A model generated the notes under the pieces. It had not been told where the DNA came from and searched no databases. It worked only from the letters and a program-made list of their open reading frames with translations. DNA of 64,000 nt, from the NCBI RefSeq assembly GCF_025766255.1, contig NW_026516737.1, forward strand, positions 62,001 through 126,000, in the 5' to 3' direction. Positions within the stretch are counted from its first letter, which is position 1, and each line of letters starts with the position of its first letter. Below are positions 34,499-47,058 of this stretch, in pieces. Both the position numbers and the translations under genes were made by a program. The stretch is from Zychaea mexicana. Taxonomy: Eukaryota; Mucoromycota; Mucoromycetes; Mucorales; Lichtheimiaceae.

Positions 34499-36965
34499 TT
34501 TTGTATACAAGTAGAGGACAATAGAAGATGGTAGGAGGAGACTAGAATGGTACTGTACTTGGTTTGTAGAAATGAATTATGTCAAGGGGTCAATGCAAAT
34601 GCAATAATGTCAGATACCATAAAGATAACTATAATTAAAAGGGGTGGGATAGAAAAAGATAGAAGGACCGATGTTATGGAACTGGTGAAAGAAGAGGTTG
34701 CACATCAACATGCATACACAGACACAGACACTCCCGCTTTATAATTTGAAGTATTTTATTTACTGTCATCCATAGGTCACTTGGCACCTTCCAGTGGATT
34801 AAAAAGGAATGCGCCACCTCTAGCTTGAGCTGAAAACAACATGTTTGCCGATCTGGGGGATTGATCAAAGAGTGAAGTCGGTGGGGGTGGAAGGGACGGA
34901 AAGCACCGATCAGTCATTTGTAACCTGTACTCTTGCTTTTTTGTTTTTTTGCCATGTGAAATGTCAAAGGAAGCGTTCCGATACAGCCGATAACAATGAG
35001 ATCACGATTCGCGGTGCTGCCTTATTCTTTGCTTTATCCCCTATGTACGTAGCTTTATTCTTTCACTTGCGCAATGATCAGCAAATGAACAAAATAAGAT
35101 GTTGTGTACACCACAGCTCCAAGATTTAAGCAGCTAGCTTAAGCTAAGGCACTAGAAGTATCAGATGGCTCTGAATATGCTGAACGGATCGATATACTCT
35201 CCCTTTGCTTGCAATGGGGTAGATGAATATAGGTGCATGACCTCCACTCTACCCACTGCGCGTTTGAAAAAGCTTGTTTGAATAACCTTACACTATTTTA
35301 TCATCCCATAACATGAGCGCTTTCTAATGAAGGCTGCGCGAAGATGGAAGAGAGAGCGGTGCGCCGCGGGCGCCGCAAGCAGATACGTGTACACACTATC
35401 CAATAAACATGCGTAGATGGTACCATGACCACCACTAGACTATTCACTGAGGTATACTTACATTTCCATCTACATCGAGTAAATTTCGGAAACCATTAAA
35501 ATTGAGTATGTATAACTGTGGATGTTTATTTGAAAACATGCATAGAAGTCGAAAGGGCTACATCTTTTAACGTATGCACATCGAAGTATTACACGTTTAT
35601 GCGATGTTTTTAGTGTAATACCTTCTTTGGCTAATATTTGTGGTTTTTTTTCGTAATCAAGCAAACATTTATCCTCAAAATCGGCTCAGAAGCAAAAACA
35701 GCCATCGATATGAACTCTTCTCCATAATTTGCTAGATGGCTTCTTTTTGCGGTGTCACAAAAGCTTCGTCAAAACAATGTATTATACTCCTTCAACTTTA
35801 GCTCATGGAAAGCCGTGGACACAGCGGAACAACATTGGATGAGTCAAAGGTACGAAAAGAAGAGGTATTGTACGTTTGGTTTAGACATGATACAAGAAGA
35901 ACTGCGCTATCAGTTTCTACCCGTTTTCAAAAAGACCCTGAACCGATCCTTTCATTGCTGTACTTTGCTGAAGACCGTCAAGAGTTCAAGTAACTGTGTA
36001 TTTGGGTCATTAGCTACGCCATGTCTTTCAATACATCAGCAGTAGTAAACACTTTCAGATGTTCAAACTGATATCGACCGTATCCAGATTTTCTTTATCC
36101 ATAAATGCCGCGTCATAATCACTTTTCAAAGTACTGGTATATATATGATACTTCAGAGATTCGTCAGGCCACATATGACTTCTGCATCATACGGAAACCT
36201 TGTTTTATAATAGGAATAAGAATATCAATACAATGGAGGCCAAAGTTGGAGAAAAGAGAAGGGTTGAAAAGGAAAATTGAGAAACAAGACCCTTTTGTTT
36301 CTCGTCTGGGTTTATGAAATCGAAAGGCTAAGCCGACAGATACACAAACCTGATTTCTGTGGGAAAGAGCAACACAAGGAGAAGAATATATCATATGTGG
36401 TACCTCTTCGTTATTGACCCCACGATTCTTGATAAGTAAAGTATGCTCGTTGTTGCTGTCGCAGGTACGTTGAATAGAAGCAACAGCGGAAGAAAGAATG
36501 GTGATCTCAACCAAAGTTTTCTCTTTCTGCCGATTTACAGATTCTAATCCCGGGTATGATCACGTAAGCCGCGGAAGCCGAAGCTGCTGCTGTTGCTATG
36601 CAAGTGCCATATGTATAAATTACCCCTTGATACATCTATTGATAAATTATACACATATTCATGCCGTTTGTATTGTTGTTAAATATAGCTCGAACGAAAT
36701 GTTCATCAGACAAGTCTCTCCACAAAAATTGGACACGTTTCAAGCACTTTTGGCGGTTAATTAGCATGCCACGTATGTTAACCGCCCCTCAAATCGCAAC
36801 CGGAGTTTGCTATGGCGACAAACGAACTGACGACAACGGCGATCGTCGTGACCATTTTTAGTTACAACGGTTTCGCACCAAGGCATTTTAAATTTAGCTA
36901 CAAATTTAGGGTGCTCCAAGCTTGGCAGCTTTTTCTTTCCCAAACTTCCATCTCTCTTCATCACA
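34499..36965. other. Intergenic region upstream of the phosphomannomutase gene
   Basis: Divergent promoter space between zinc-finger gene 2 and PMM. A 62-codon frame at 35805-35993 has a protein-like composition but no start context, splice partners or family match, so it is not called. No repeat elements recognised. Confidence 0.4.
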
Positions 36966-38146
36966 ATGTCTCCAATCTCTGAATTTTCTGAACGTCCTAT
37001 TCCCGAAACCATTGTGCTTTTTGACGTCGATGGCACTTTGACTCCTGCTCGCTTGGTAAAGTATCTGTTGGCGTCAGTGCCGTATATATCCTCCGTGGGA
37101 ACAGTTGGAGATCTGTCAAAAGTACTGATCTAGGCACAATACTCTCCTCTCATGTAGGGTGTTTCGCAAGAGATGCTTGAGACCTTGGTCGAGCTCCGCA
37201 AGAAAGTAGTCATTGGTTTTGTTGGGGGCTCTGATCTTAGCAAGCAGGTGGAGCAATTGGGCGCCACAGGTACAGTTGGAATTGAGTAAATTTAAGGAGG
37301 GCTATAGAAATGGAGAGCACGACATTTGAGGTTGATGATGAGGTTAGTGGAGGTACTTACAAGACGTGTTACTAGTCTTGAACGACTTTGACTATTGTTT
37401 TGCTGAAAACGGTCTCACTGCATACCGTCTTGGTCAAAAGATGGCTTCCCAGGTAAGATTCACCATTCTGAATCTATAGGCGGCTTCTTGTGTATCTGTA
37501 TGATGGTGATGATCAACCTGTCAACCGTTTCTAATTCAATGACTTTCGATTTAAAAGAGCTTTATTGAATGGATTGGTGATGAAGAATACAACAAGCTTG
37601 TGAAGTTCATTTTACACTATATTGCGGATCTGGATATCCCCAAGAAGCGGTATGTAACTTTATTTCATGGAAGAAGGGGAGGTGTTTGGAATGTTGGCGT
37701 CCGTTGTATACAGCGAGCATGTGTAGCTGATCAGGAAAGTCATACAAATTAGTGGTACCTTTGTTGAGTTCCGTAACGGTATGATCAACGTATCGCCTAT
37801 TGGCCGTAACTGCTCGCACGCTGAGCGTTGCGAATTCGAAAAGTATGACTTGGAGCGTGGCATTCGTCGCAAGTTTGTCGCAGACCTCAAGGCTGCTTTC
37901 CCACACTTGGAATTAACTTACTCCATTGGCGGTCAAATCTCTTTTGACGTTTTCCCCACTGGTTGGGACAAGACTTACTGCCTTCGCCATGTCCAGAAGG
38001 AGGGTTTCAAGAACATCCACTTCTTTGGTGACAAGACCTTCGAGGGAGGCAACGACTATGAAATCTATACCCATCCAGAAGTTACCGGCCACTCCGTCAA
38101 ATGCCCTGAAGACACGATGAAGATTCTCAAGGAATTGTTCCCTTAA
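36966..38146 (+). CDS. SEC53: Phosphomannomutase
   Basis: Exons 36966-37055, 37158-37269, 37376-37452, 37558-37649 and 37753-38146 give 254 residues, exactly the usual length of yeast Sec53 and human PMM2 type enzymes. It interconverts mannose-6-phosphate and mannose-1-phosphate in the cytosol, feeding GDP-mannose synthesis for N- and O-glycosylation, GPI anchors and cell-wall mannan. HAD-superfamily motif I, FDVDGTLT, gives nucleophile D20 and acid/base D22. GGSD (53-56) is the second motif. [15 protein letters not shown] forms the substrate cap, and [16 protein letters not shown] near the end carries the Mg-binding residues. The last acceptor was chosen at 37752 to give KKRGTF as in orthologues. 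An upstream CAG acceptor is also in frame and would add six residues. Confidence 0.97.
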
Positions 38147-38313
38147 GAAAGATATACGTTTTTTGCTCTCTTTCCTCTTGTGCTGTACCTTTTCTCCACA
38201 CACACATACACACGTACGCATCTCTCTCATACTTAAACTCCTTCACCGCCCTTTCTCACCTTTATTTTGTCTCCTTTCCAACTTATTTAATTTATTGGCG
38301 TATTGTCATCTCA

Positions 38314-38319
38314 AATAAA
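38314..38319 (+). terminator. Poly(A) signal of the PMM gene
   Basis: AATAAA about 170 bases after the stop codon, following a CT-rich 3' untranslated region. Confidence 0.3.
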
Positions 38320-40251
38320 GTGCATCATTCGTGAATGCACTTGGAAAAGAAATGAAGAATGCGACAGCATCTTTGTTTGTGGGAAGAAGGACGGAGGAAA
38401 TCTGGGTGCCACTGGTGATGGCGAATGTAAGTGAACTTTAAGTATTTTATCAGAATCAACTTTTCCCTGTGCCTCTCAGCGGTTTAATCGCAGGCAGTCC
38501 AGATTGCTATGAAGTCACTACCAGCCTCCCAGTGCCATACACATCATCCGGCTCAAAATCCTCTTCCCAGGAAATGAAAGAACCCGCAAATTAATGAACC
38601 TTGCCTTCTGCTGTTGTACCGGAAAACGAAATGCTTGAGTATTGCTGCGGCTGTAATCACGAATACCAAGTGCTATACATTTGTTGTTTTGAATAATCAA
38701 TGCACCATAATACGATAGTGTCTAAGAGAACTACAGTGGACATGGCTCCATTTTGGACGTTGATGATCCATGCTGGAAGAAAGTATCTGAGCCCGGAGAC
38801 CTCAGATATATAATTCCTGCTTTGGCCGCGCATCACGCGCATCAAGATGGAAGGTGTCGATGTATAGATCCAATCATCCAGAGGTGCATCTTCCTGTTAA
38901 CTGACTCCAGGGACGAGCATAAGATACTAGGTTGATAATGATGTATATTTTCCACCTTTTGTATAATTCAAAGATGTTTATTCTCTGGCAACTTTACTTT
39001 ATGGTTTGACGCGGAGAGGACCGGAGCGGCTCGAGACTAAAGTGCGAAGGCGCCAAAGGCTCGTATCAGATCATAGCAGCAACAGTAATTAAGAAAGACT
39101 CTACAGCATCATCATTGGTTATCGACTATAATTTATCTTTTTCTAAGATATCCCCTCTCTTCCTCTCTTTAGTTTTTCTTGGGCATAGTCAATATATTCT
39201 GCGTATTATTGTGATTGATATGTAATCATCTATTTGTAGGCAAAGTTAGTGAGCCCCAAATAGGGACCAGTCAATTGAGTGCAAAATATTTAAGGCGATC
39301 ACGAAATATTACAAAAACTATGTAGTTGTGACACAGAACAATAAGGTTAGGGAACATGTTCTAGAATGAGTTGCTGATCGATTGGCAAAGTCTAAGACCG
39401 GGATACGCATTTGATAATTTTTACAAGAAGATAACGAGGTTAGCGCGTGGACTTGTATCTGAAAAAGATAACAGATATGCTTTATGCACATAGTCCTGTA
39501 CAATACCAGACAAATGAGGTGTATGATCATTATCTGCTGCATATATTGATCACGGTACGGAAGCCAAAGGAGCCAATTCGTAAAACAGTGTCGGTGGCTC
39601 GTTTATGGGATATCGACTTGAAAAGTCATACAGATGAAGGATGTATATACATGGGCAAGTGTATAAATATGACTAATTTCACAAATATATTAGTGATTCA
39701 AGCAAAATAGAACGTATTATCTGGTGTAGAAAGTATCAATGTGCATCTATAGTTTGACACATCAAAATAGGGAAGAAATGGTTTTCCGCATATATAATAC
39801 TGTAAGGTTTTATTTCTTTTTCTTTTTTAGTTCAGAAAGGATATGTGAACATGTTACAACATGCATAGAGAAGAAGAAACAGTTTTAATGAGAAGTACGA
39901 ATAGCTCTTTGCGGAGAACGCACATTGTACATAGTAGTAGAAAAGGAAAAACTTGTATGATAACCAAGGAGGCACAAGGAAGAAAAATGAAAGTGTAAAG
40001 ATATAAAAAAGAATTACAGGCCGAAAAAAGTTTGAAAAAACTGATACGAGTAAGTGAAAGAGCATAAGTAGATAGGATTTAGGATTGAAGAGCGAGAGAG
40101 AGAGGGAGAGGAAGAAAAAGAGCATCACCGTGTGGAGAAGAAAAGAAGAATCATAAATTTAAATGTAAGATTAGAAAGAGGTGCATACATGCAAAATAAG
40201 TCTGTCAATATGTTAAGAAAGGAAAGATAATCAGCTGTGCTATATGTGGAG

Positions 40252-40254
<3 letters not shown>

Positions 40255-40290
<36 letters not shown>
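40255..40290. repeat. (AT)18 microsatellite
   Basis: Thirty-six bases of perfect AT dinucleotide repeat, about 70 bases beyond the stop codon of zinc-finger gene 3, probably in or just past its 3' UTR. Confidence 0.9.
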
Positions 40291-40292
<2 letters not shown>

Positions 40293-40359
40293 TTATCTGT
40301 CATGTGTACGCTTTGGAATAATTGTATATAAAAGTAATGTCGATCAGTACCATCAACCT

Positions 40360-41608
40360 TTACGAGGGCTCCTTACCACTGGTGTCATTTTCGTAGTCCA
40401 TGTCCCTGTCTTTGCATTTCTGACAAGCAGCTGTACCACGATGGCGAGTGATGGAGTCCTTGCGAAAGAAGACGTTACCGCAGTCAGGGCATGGATACAT
40501 GATCCGTTTGCTTTCAGGGATATGTGTCGCGTAATGGCGTACGAGGTCATGATGTTTGGTAAATGAGCGACTGCAATTTGGACACCCATGACGTCGCTCA
40601 GCTAATACACCACGTTTTGTTGCTCTAGTCGAAGTAGCGGACGATGGTTTGAGCGCTCGTTCCGTATCTGTGGCAGTAGCGGTGGTGGTGATAGTACTAC
40701 TAGTGGTTGAGGACGATAGCGAAGATCCAGGGAAAACAGGACGTAGTGACTCATGAGATCCAGTAGCATTATCGCAACCGCCCATCATATGGGGATATTG
40801 TTTTCGCGCGTGCAGCGGCTTTTGGATCATTATGTTCCGAAAGTCCTTGTGAAATATATTCACCATTCGTTCCTGAGATTCAATTGGCCTGTGTGGTGAA
40901 GACAAGACATCTTGTCGAGCAGACCCATTATAAAAAGCATTAAGATATTCTGGAGACTCGGTCACTAACTCAAACTGCTGCTGCGACGACGGGTACGATT
41001 CGTCGCGCGGCGATGGGTTCTGATCGATGCCAGGAAGAGGATTGCTAGGAAGAAGCATCATGGATGCCGTTGTCGACGGTTGCTGCTCTTGTAATGTCGA
41101 GAGTGATGTTGGTGCTAATTGCGTACACTGGCTGTGTTGGTGCTGTTGAAGCTGTGGATGTTGTTGTTGAGTCATTGGCATTGACGCATTTGGCGAAGAG
41201 ATTGCATAGTATGGCTGCTGAGAGAGCCCATTATAGCCTACAACGTGAAGGAGAAAGCCCCAATCATTATGAGCATCATGAATAGAACTCAAAAATTGGA
41301 CACGATTTCTACATGAAAAAGGACCACTAGTTACCATAGTTACCAGAGAAAGATTGATGTTCACTTGCTCCTTGAGTTAGTGTTAGATTCTGGTAGTCAG
41401 GGGAAACTGTTGTAGAGTCAGTATTAGGGGTTGCGTCGGTAGCTCTGGCATAGGGATGAGCAGGATATTCGAATTTGAATCTATCACTGTCAGAAGAAAG
41501 ATCGTTGAGGGAGTCTGCGTGGAAATTTTCGCCCTGATGTTGTTGTTGTTGTTGCTGAGCAGTTTGTAAAATAGGTCTTTTCCCTTGATCAAACGGGGGA
41601 CCGGTCAT
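40360..41608 (-). CDS. C2H2/C2HC zinc-finger protein 3 (putative transcription factor)
   Basis: Exons 41608-41335 and 41237-40360 give 383 residues. Two tandem donors nine bases apart (GTAACTATGGTAAC) fit the same frame, so a form three residues shorter is possible. An in-frame TTG lies further upstream, but the first ATG is at 41608. Gln/His-rich low complexity dominates the N-terminal half. A block around RMVNIFHKDFRNIMIQKPLH may be folded. The C-terminus carries CPNC-x12-H-x3-H and CPDC-x12-H-x5-C (C2H2 then C2HC), with helices KHHDLVRH and FRKDSITRH. Architecture, strand and fingers match the two other genes at 28.7-34.5 kb. PMM lies between this one and gene 2 on the other strand. Confidence 0.8.
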
Positions 41609-44600
41609 AATAGCGCAGTAATAGTAGTGGTGTGGATGTAGTATTGCTGACAACTTGAATGATTGTAGTAGCCTTATATATTAACAAGAGCAATAGATAA
41701 GAATGATGGCGATGGCAGCGACAGAGAATGGCAGTCATAAATATAGATTAGGAACCCGAGTTTAAATGTTTATTGGGCTCCCAGTATACGCTTACCCGCT
41801 TTTGATTGACCGTGCGAAAGAAAGTTGAATTAAGAAAAGTGCTGCTTTGATTTGGAGCAAAACAAAGAGGAAAAGTTCAATAGAAAAGCTAAAAGAGCGA
41901 ATGAGATCAAGAAAAGAGAGCGGTAAATCAGTGTGTTTATATATTCGCTTGCTGTTCGTGGCTGAAGCTGACCGAATTTGGTATACGACGATACACGCAG
42001 ATGCAGATGTATCTTAATTACAGAGTTGACATAGATGACACACTCTCAATGTTGAGCATTGTTGATAATGGGCAGCAGCGTAAGCAACCAGCAACATAAC
42101 TTCATCAATATCATTGAACCCAAAGCATGTTCATCCCTGAATTTTTTTTTGATTTCCTTTGTATGTTCCTATTAGCATTTATTTTACCCCGTGGCTTGTC
42201 AAAGATTCTCTGTTGCCATTTCCATAAAACGTACAAACACTGAATGACTTTTATCCTCTGCTCTAGAGATGCGTCTGCCTCTCCATTGTCTGTTCATGCT
42301 TCCTCTAAAAACTCAGATATAAACTAAGTGATTGTCGTAGATCAAAAGAACCAGCAATATGGGTTTCTGCTACTGTGTGGCACAGCGCCACGTTTACACC
42401 ACAGCTTGGAGTTGTCGTGGCGCGCGCGGACATGATAACAAGACAGTCGTTTTCTTCTCAGCTATGGGGAGAATGCAAGTTTGCACGCTTTCTTTTTTTT
42501 GTTTTTTTTTGCACGAGTGCTTACCATAGTCGTTGTAGTGACCGAGATATTAATGATGCCTGCTCTAACACCATTGAAGGAGACTTATATTTGCGCCCCA
42601 GAGCACACGCCACTAATAGATATGAGTGCGTTGTGAAAGAGGGGGGAGTGATGGTACGAAGCAATGGGTAGCATTATGTGAATGTACAGTATGTACAATG
42701 ATCCAATCATCTATAGTATGCAGCCTGCATTACCATAGAGAGTTACTGTGTAGCACATTAGAAGTGAAGATAAAAAACTAGTGTTATGACTTGCATGGCA
42801 TGCAGCCGTGCGCATCCATTACCAATGAGCTATTACCTCTCTTTAACCCAGGTACACAACACTTTTCATTTTTATTGCAAAAGAAGTGTACAATACTTTC
42901 TTGCTAGTTTGGGAGAAATCTTTTCGCGCTATCCTTGTTTTTGAGCTCATATAATAAATAATAAAAAGTGCAAGAGGGTGAGAGTGAAGAGCTTGGAGGT
43001 AAGTATCATAGAAGGGAGAAAAATTCAAGTTACTCCCCATCGGATGCCAAGCTTTATTACTACTATAAATTCTCCCCTGCGTCCAAGTACCAATGCGCCC
43101 ACTGTTGACAAAAGGAAAAGAAGGTTTATGCACCTTGCGCTAGCTCTAACTTCTAGAGTAGTCGGATGATGTAGCACAGCATATATGTTAAGCCCCAGTA
43201 TCGAATAAAGGCTTTATTGACAAAAGGTGCAAACATACTTGCATTATCATCTAAAAACATTGGCAAACAGCAAAGAAAAGAAACAATCAGTTATTTTGTA
43301 TCAGTAAATGTAAACAGTAACATTTATAGTACAAAAGCCTTTTAAGTATATTAATACGTGATATGACGATACAAGCTGTTTAATTAGAGCTGTTGCCACT
43401 GAAAGTTGTGCCTGAAAGTCTAGACATCCTTTATCTGTAGTGATTGCTATTATGAAGGACACATCAGCTCTTTCACGAGATCTTATATTATCCCGAATCA
43501 TCAATCAAGGACCTCATTCAAAGTCCATAAGAACCGTGTGGAGCAAGCCATGTTTTAGATATTGCGTATTTCTGTACCAGACTATAGGTCCAAGCATTAA
43601 TATACCAAAGTACGATGGGCGACATTGCTGTCACGAGTGTATATACATCAAGTGTCAAAAATGTAGCGGCAATAAGGTACTAATAATAGCAATCATAGGC
43701 TTCTATATCCAAAGAAACAACAAAACAAGACTGCTTCCTTTTATTTGAAATGAATTATATCTTCCCGAGACATTCCCTGTTACTTCTTTCTCACCTTTCT
43801 TTTTGTCTCTTCCTTTTTCTTGCTCCTCTTTCCACACATCAAAAAGGAAAGTAATGTAAAGCACGTTATTATCAGCCAACTTGGCCACTAAAAGGGGGGA
43901 GAATATAAAATGCAGGCAAAAACGACTCCTTGCTAAAACTTTGCGTTGTCGCTCGCGGCACAAGCAGCGCAGATTGTACATGACAGTAACAGTTGTTGTG
44001 GGGGCACTATGGCTGGTACAGCTTTATACTTGTCAAATTACAGGTAATCGGAAGTGGCGCGTGGTGAAGAAATTTTATAGTATTGTTTTTTAAGATAGTC
44101 ATAGATTCTCTTCTATCACGGCTTTTGTGGTCAAACCATCTACTGAGGTATATACATAGTGCGCTGTATTATAGTTTTGATATTACCCTTAAAAAAAGGT
44201 ACATGTTGATAGAACTCTAGAATCGAGAATGTGATGGTGTTGATGCGAATTAATGTTGATAACGGGGCTCTGTTCTTTCCTTTCTTGGGTGTACATGTGT
44301 ACATTATCGATCGCTGCTAATACATATCGCTGCTCATCAAGCATCTTGTCTGGCCGTGTTTTAAAAGAGCTAATGATGAGCGCCGTACGCAAGTGCTTAA
44401 GAAGGAACTGGATTCTTTCTCAAAGCTCTCGATTGTTGTTATTTCATTGCTAGATAAAAAGCCTTTTTTTCCTCTTTTCCTTAATGATACGACTTATCCA
44501 TCAAAATATTTCTAAACATTGTTGGTGCTATTGCCCAGTTTTGTTCGTCTTTTTCAAATTTGTTGAACAGATGCCACACCAAGTTCATCAGCTATATATA

Positions 44601-47058
44601 TGGCACGTAAGGTTTTCCCACTTTTAATTTGAGAAGCTGAATAAAAACAAAAGACCTTAAGCAACATCTACTGTCTTCATTTACGAGCAGAATACCTCTA
44701 CATAGCGACCCGTAATAAAATTGACTCACAGAAATTGACCTTTAATTCATATAGAGTGATGGTTCAAAGTGGTTGATATGGTTGAAATATACTCAACAGT
44801 GCTACAAACTGGTCAAACTTATAGATATGTGAATGAAACAAATACTAAAGAAGAAGGGTAACAATATGTGGATAACAGGAAAGTGGTAAAGATAAGGGAA
44901 TGAGTTTGTCACATGAGTGACTGAACTTCAGTTCAACGTTGAAGGTGCCAATACAATTATACGGCGCTACGCATCATTAGCATGATCGGTATTATAATGG
45001 CTCGTCTGGAACATTGATCTGTCCAATAATGCTCGACAGAATAATCATAAAAGCAATGCCAGTATGAGGAGAAAGATTATAAGCACTGTAACGATAGTGG
45101 CGCGGGTAGCAAATTCCCAGCTTTCTGTCGTATGTGAGGATGAAAAGGACGGCGGGTGCAACTTGCAATGAACAGGTGGGTAATGACAGCGTTATAAAAG
45201 TCCACAGCTAGTATATTTTGTCGCTCATGTGATGATAGCACACAGCTGGTCTGGAAGCATCGACAGTAGTGTGTATCGCTGTGGCAATGTAAATACGTGG
45301 GGTCACGCTTAAATGTTGATAAGTCTCATCATTGGTCTTAATGCAAGTTCACTGTGATACGTTGAACAGTTAAGTCGTTACTAAAATAATGTCATAGGCA
45401 GATTTAAATTTGGTGTACGGGCAAAGAAAATAAGCATAGTCATTTTAATGTGTACCAGTATCTATGCTGTAGTAGCTATCAACTGTTCAAAAATGATGCG
45501 CTGCTATGCGTATACCTGGAAACAGTAGATTTTGACCATTTACTTCTTATTAATTGTACGAGTTTGCTACTCGGATAATCACGGTTGGCTTGCAAATGAG
45601 CCTGTATAACTGTACACCAAAGCAAAGTAAAATGTGAACACATCATATGTGTCTTTTTTAAGCTAATTTCGCGCAGCCAGGGGAGCGACAACGAAAGGTA
45701 AACCCGGGCTTACCGTAAACTTTAGATCATCAGCTGGTATATAAAAAAAAGAGTAACAGAAGAAGCTAAAACAAAAGATTTAGAAATGAGATGCTGGGTA
45801 ACCTTCATAGTACCGTCAAAGTGCCGCCGCCACAACTTTTATCACATTACCTATTATCACCTTTTATTTTCTGTGAGAAAAAAAACAGCGATAGAAGAAC
45901 GCCAATAGGCAAACTTTAATTAAAATATGTGTGATATATATGCAGTGGTAAAGTAGGAGTAATCTGTTTTCTGTGCTGATGATTGTGTGCAGCAGCAACC
46001 ATCAAGGCATGGAATTGTTGACGAGTGGTCCCAAAACTTTACCCATTTTTGACACTTTTAAGCCAATAGCCTGAGTTGTACGCTTGTATTACTAGCTTAT
46101 ACTGTGCTGTTCAATGACAGATACGGCAAGTATCTCGTTACACGTATCCCTAAAGTAGACATTTGCCGAGAGTACTCTCCGAAAGAACCTTCGTATGAGG
46201 AATATCGATCGAAGAACGCGGCGGGTTCTATTATTTATCCACAAGTAATACCCCGGCAGGGCTCGTAATACAAACAACAACAAGCTGTTTATGATAGCAG
46301 CACTTTACAAAGAACTAAATGATTTTGCCTATTTTTCAAGTATTTCACCCTTCTATCTCTTACTCCGTGTTATGTATAGCACCGGGGAGACTTCTTTATC
46401 CTTCTCCTCGTTCTGCAATCTGCAAGCGTGATCTTGCCAGAGTTTCAGAAGCATGCATTTCCGCTTGCTGCTTCTGGACACATTTTATTGTCGGGTGTTA
46501 CAGCAAGTTTCTCCCCCTGCTAAGTCATGGAAGACACATTTCTGACTAGCACCATGTCATCGAACTGCGCCTTCTTTCATGAACTATGGTCGACAAAAGA
46601 AATGAAACACACTAAGCAAACGCCCAAGCAAGTCATCGTACAGCTGTTGAACAAACAATAAAAAGAAGAGCTCCTTTGGCTCTGTTATTGTTTTTTGTTT
46701 GTGGTACTACTACAACTACAGTGGTGCAAGGTATTAAGAGTGTTGTTTAAAGTATAAAAATGTGTGTGCGGTTTGGGTGGCACAAGGCACTGCTCCTCGC
46801 TTCTTCAAACATGTGCGTGCAACAAAAATCGGTCATTCACCACATGCAGCACTTACAGTTAGCCAAAAAAAGGATCCAACACACACACTCATCCCCCCTT
46901 CTCCCCTCCCCTCCCCCGAACTCTTGTCCTTTTCGACAATCCACATTAATACGTCCTGGTCCTGGTCCTGTCTGTTTTTTTTCTCTTTCACTTTCTCCTT
47001 CTCTTTTCTCTTTCTTCCTACCACACAAGCACACCATAATACTCCCTCAACGCCGCTC
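41609..47058. other. Long gene-poor interval and CT-rich leader of the CEP104-like gene
   Basis: 5.4 kb without a supported gene. AT-rich with scattered short frames whose translations look random. The final ~150 bases are very pyrimidine-rich, including C-runs near 46900-46920, and form the leader before 47059. No transposon motif, tRNA or rRNA recognised. Confidence 0.45.

Larger units (their letters stand above)
38147..40359. other. Intergenic region between PMM and zinc-finger gene 3
   Basis: Contains the PMM 3' region with AATAAA at 38314, then AT-rich sequence with only short frames, and an (AT)18 run at 40255-40290 close to the 3' end of zinc-finger gene 3. No gene supported. Confidence 0.4.

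Noticed and set aside
35805..35993. 62-codon frame with protein-like composition
   Set aside because: Short, overlaps another open frame, no family match or splice context.
46760..47058. N-terminal extension of the CEP104-like frame
   Set aside because: Low-complexity translation of a C/T tract; the ATG at 47059 is the first with family-like sequence after it.
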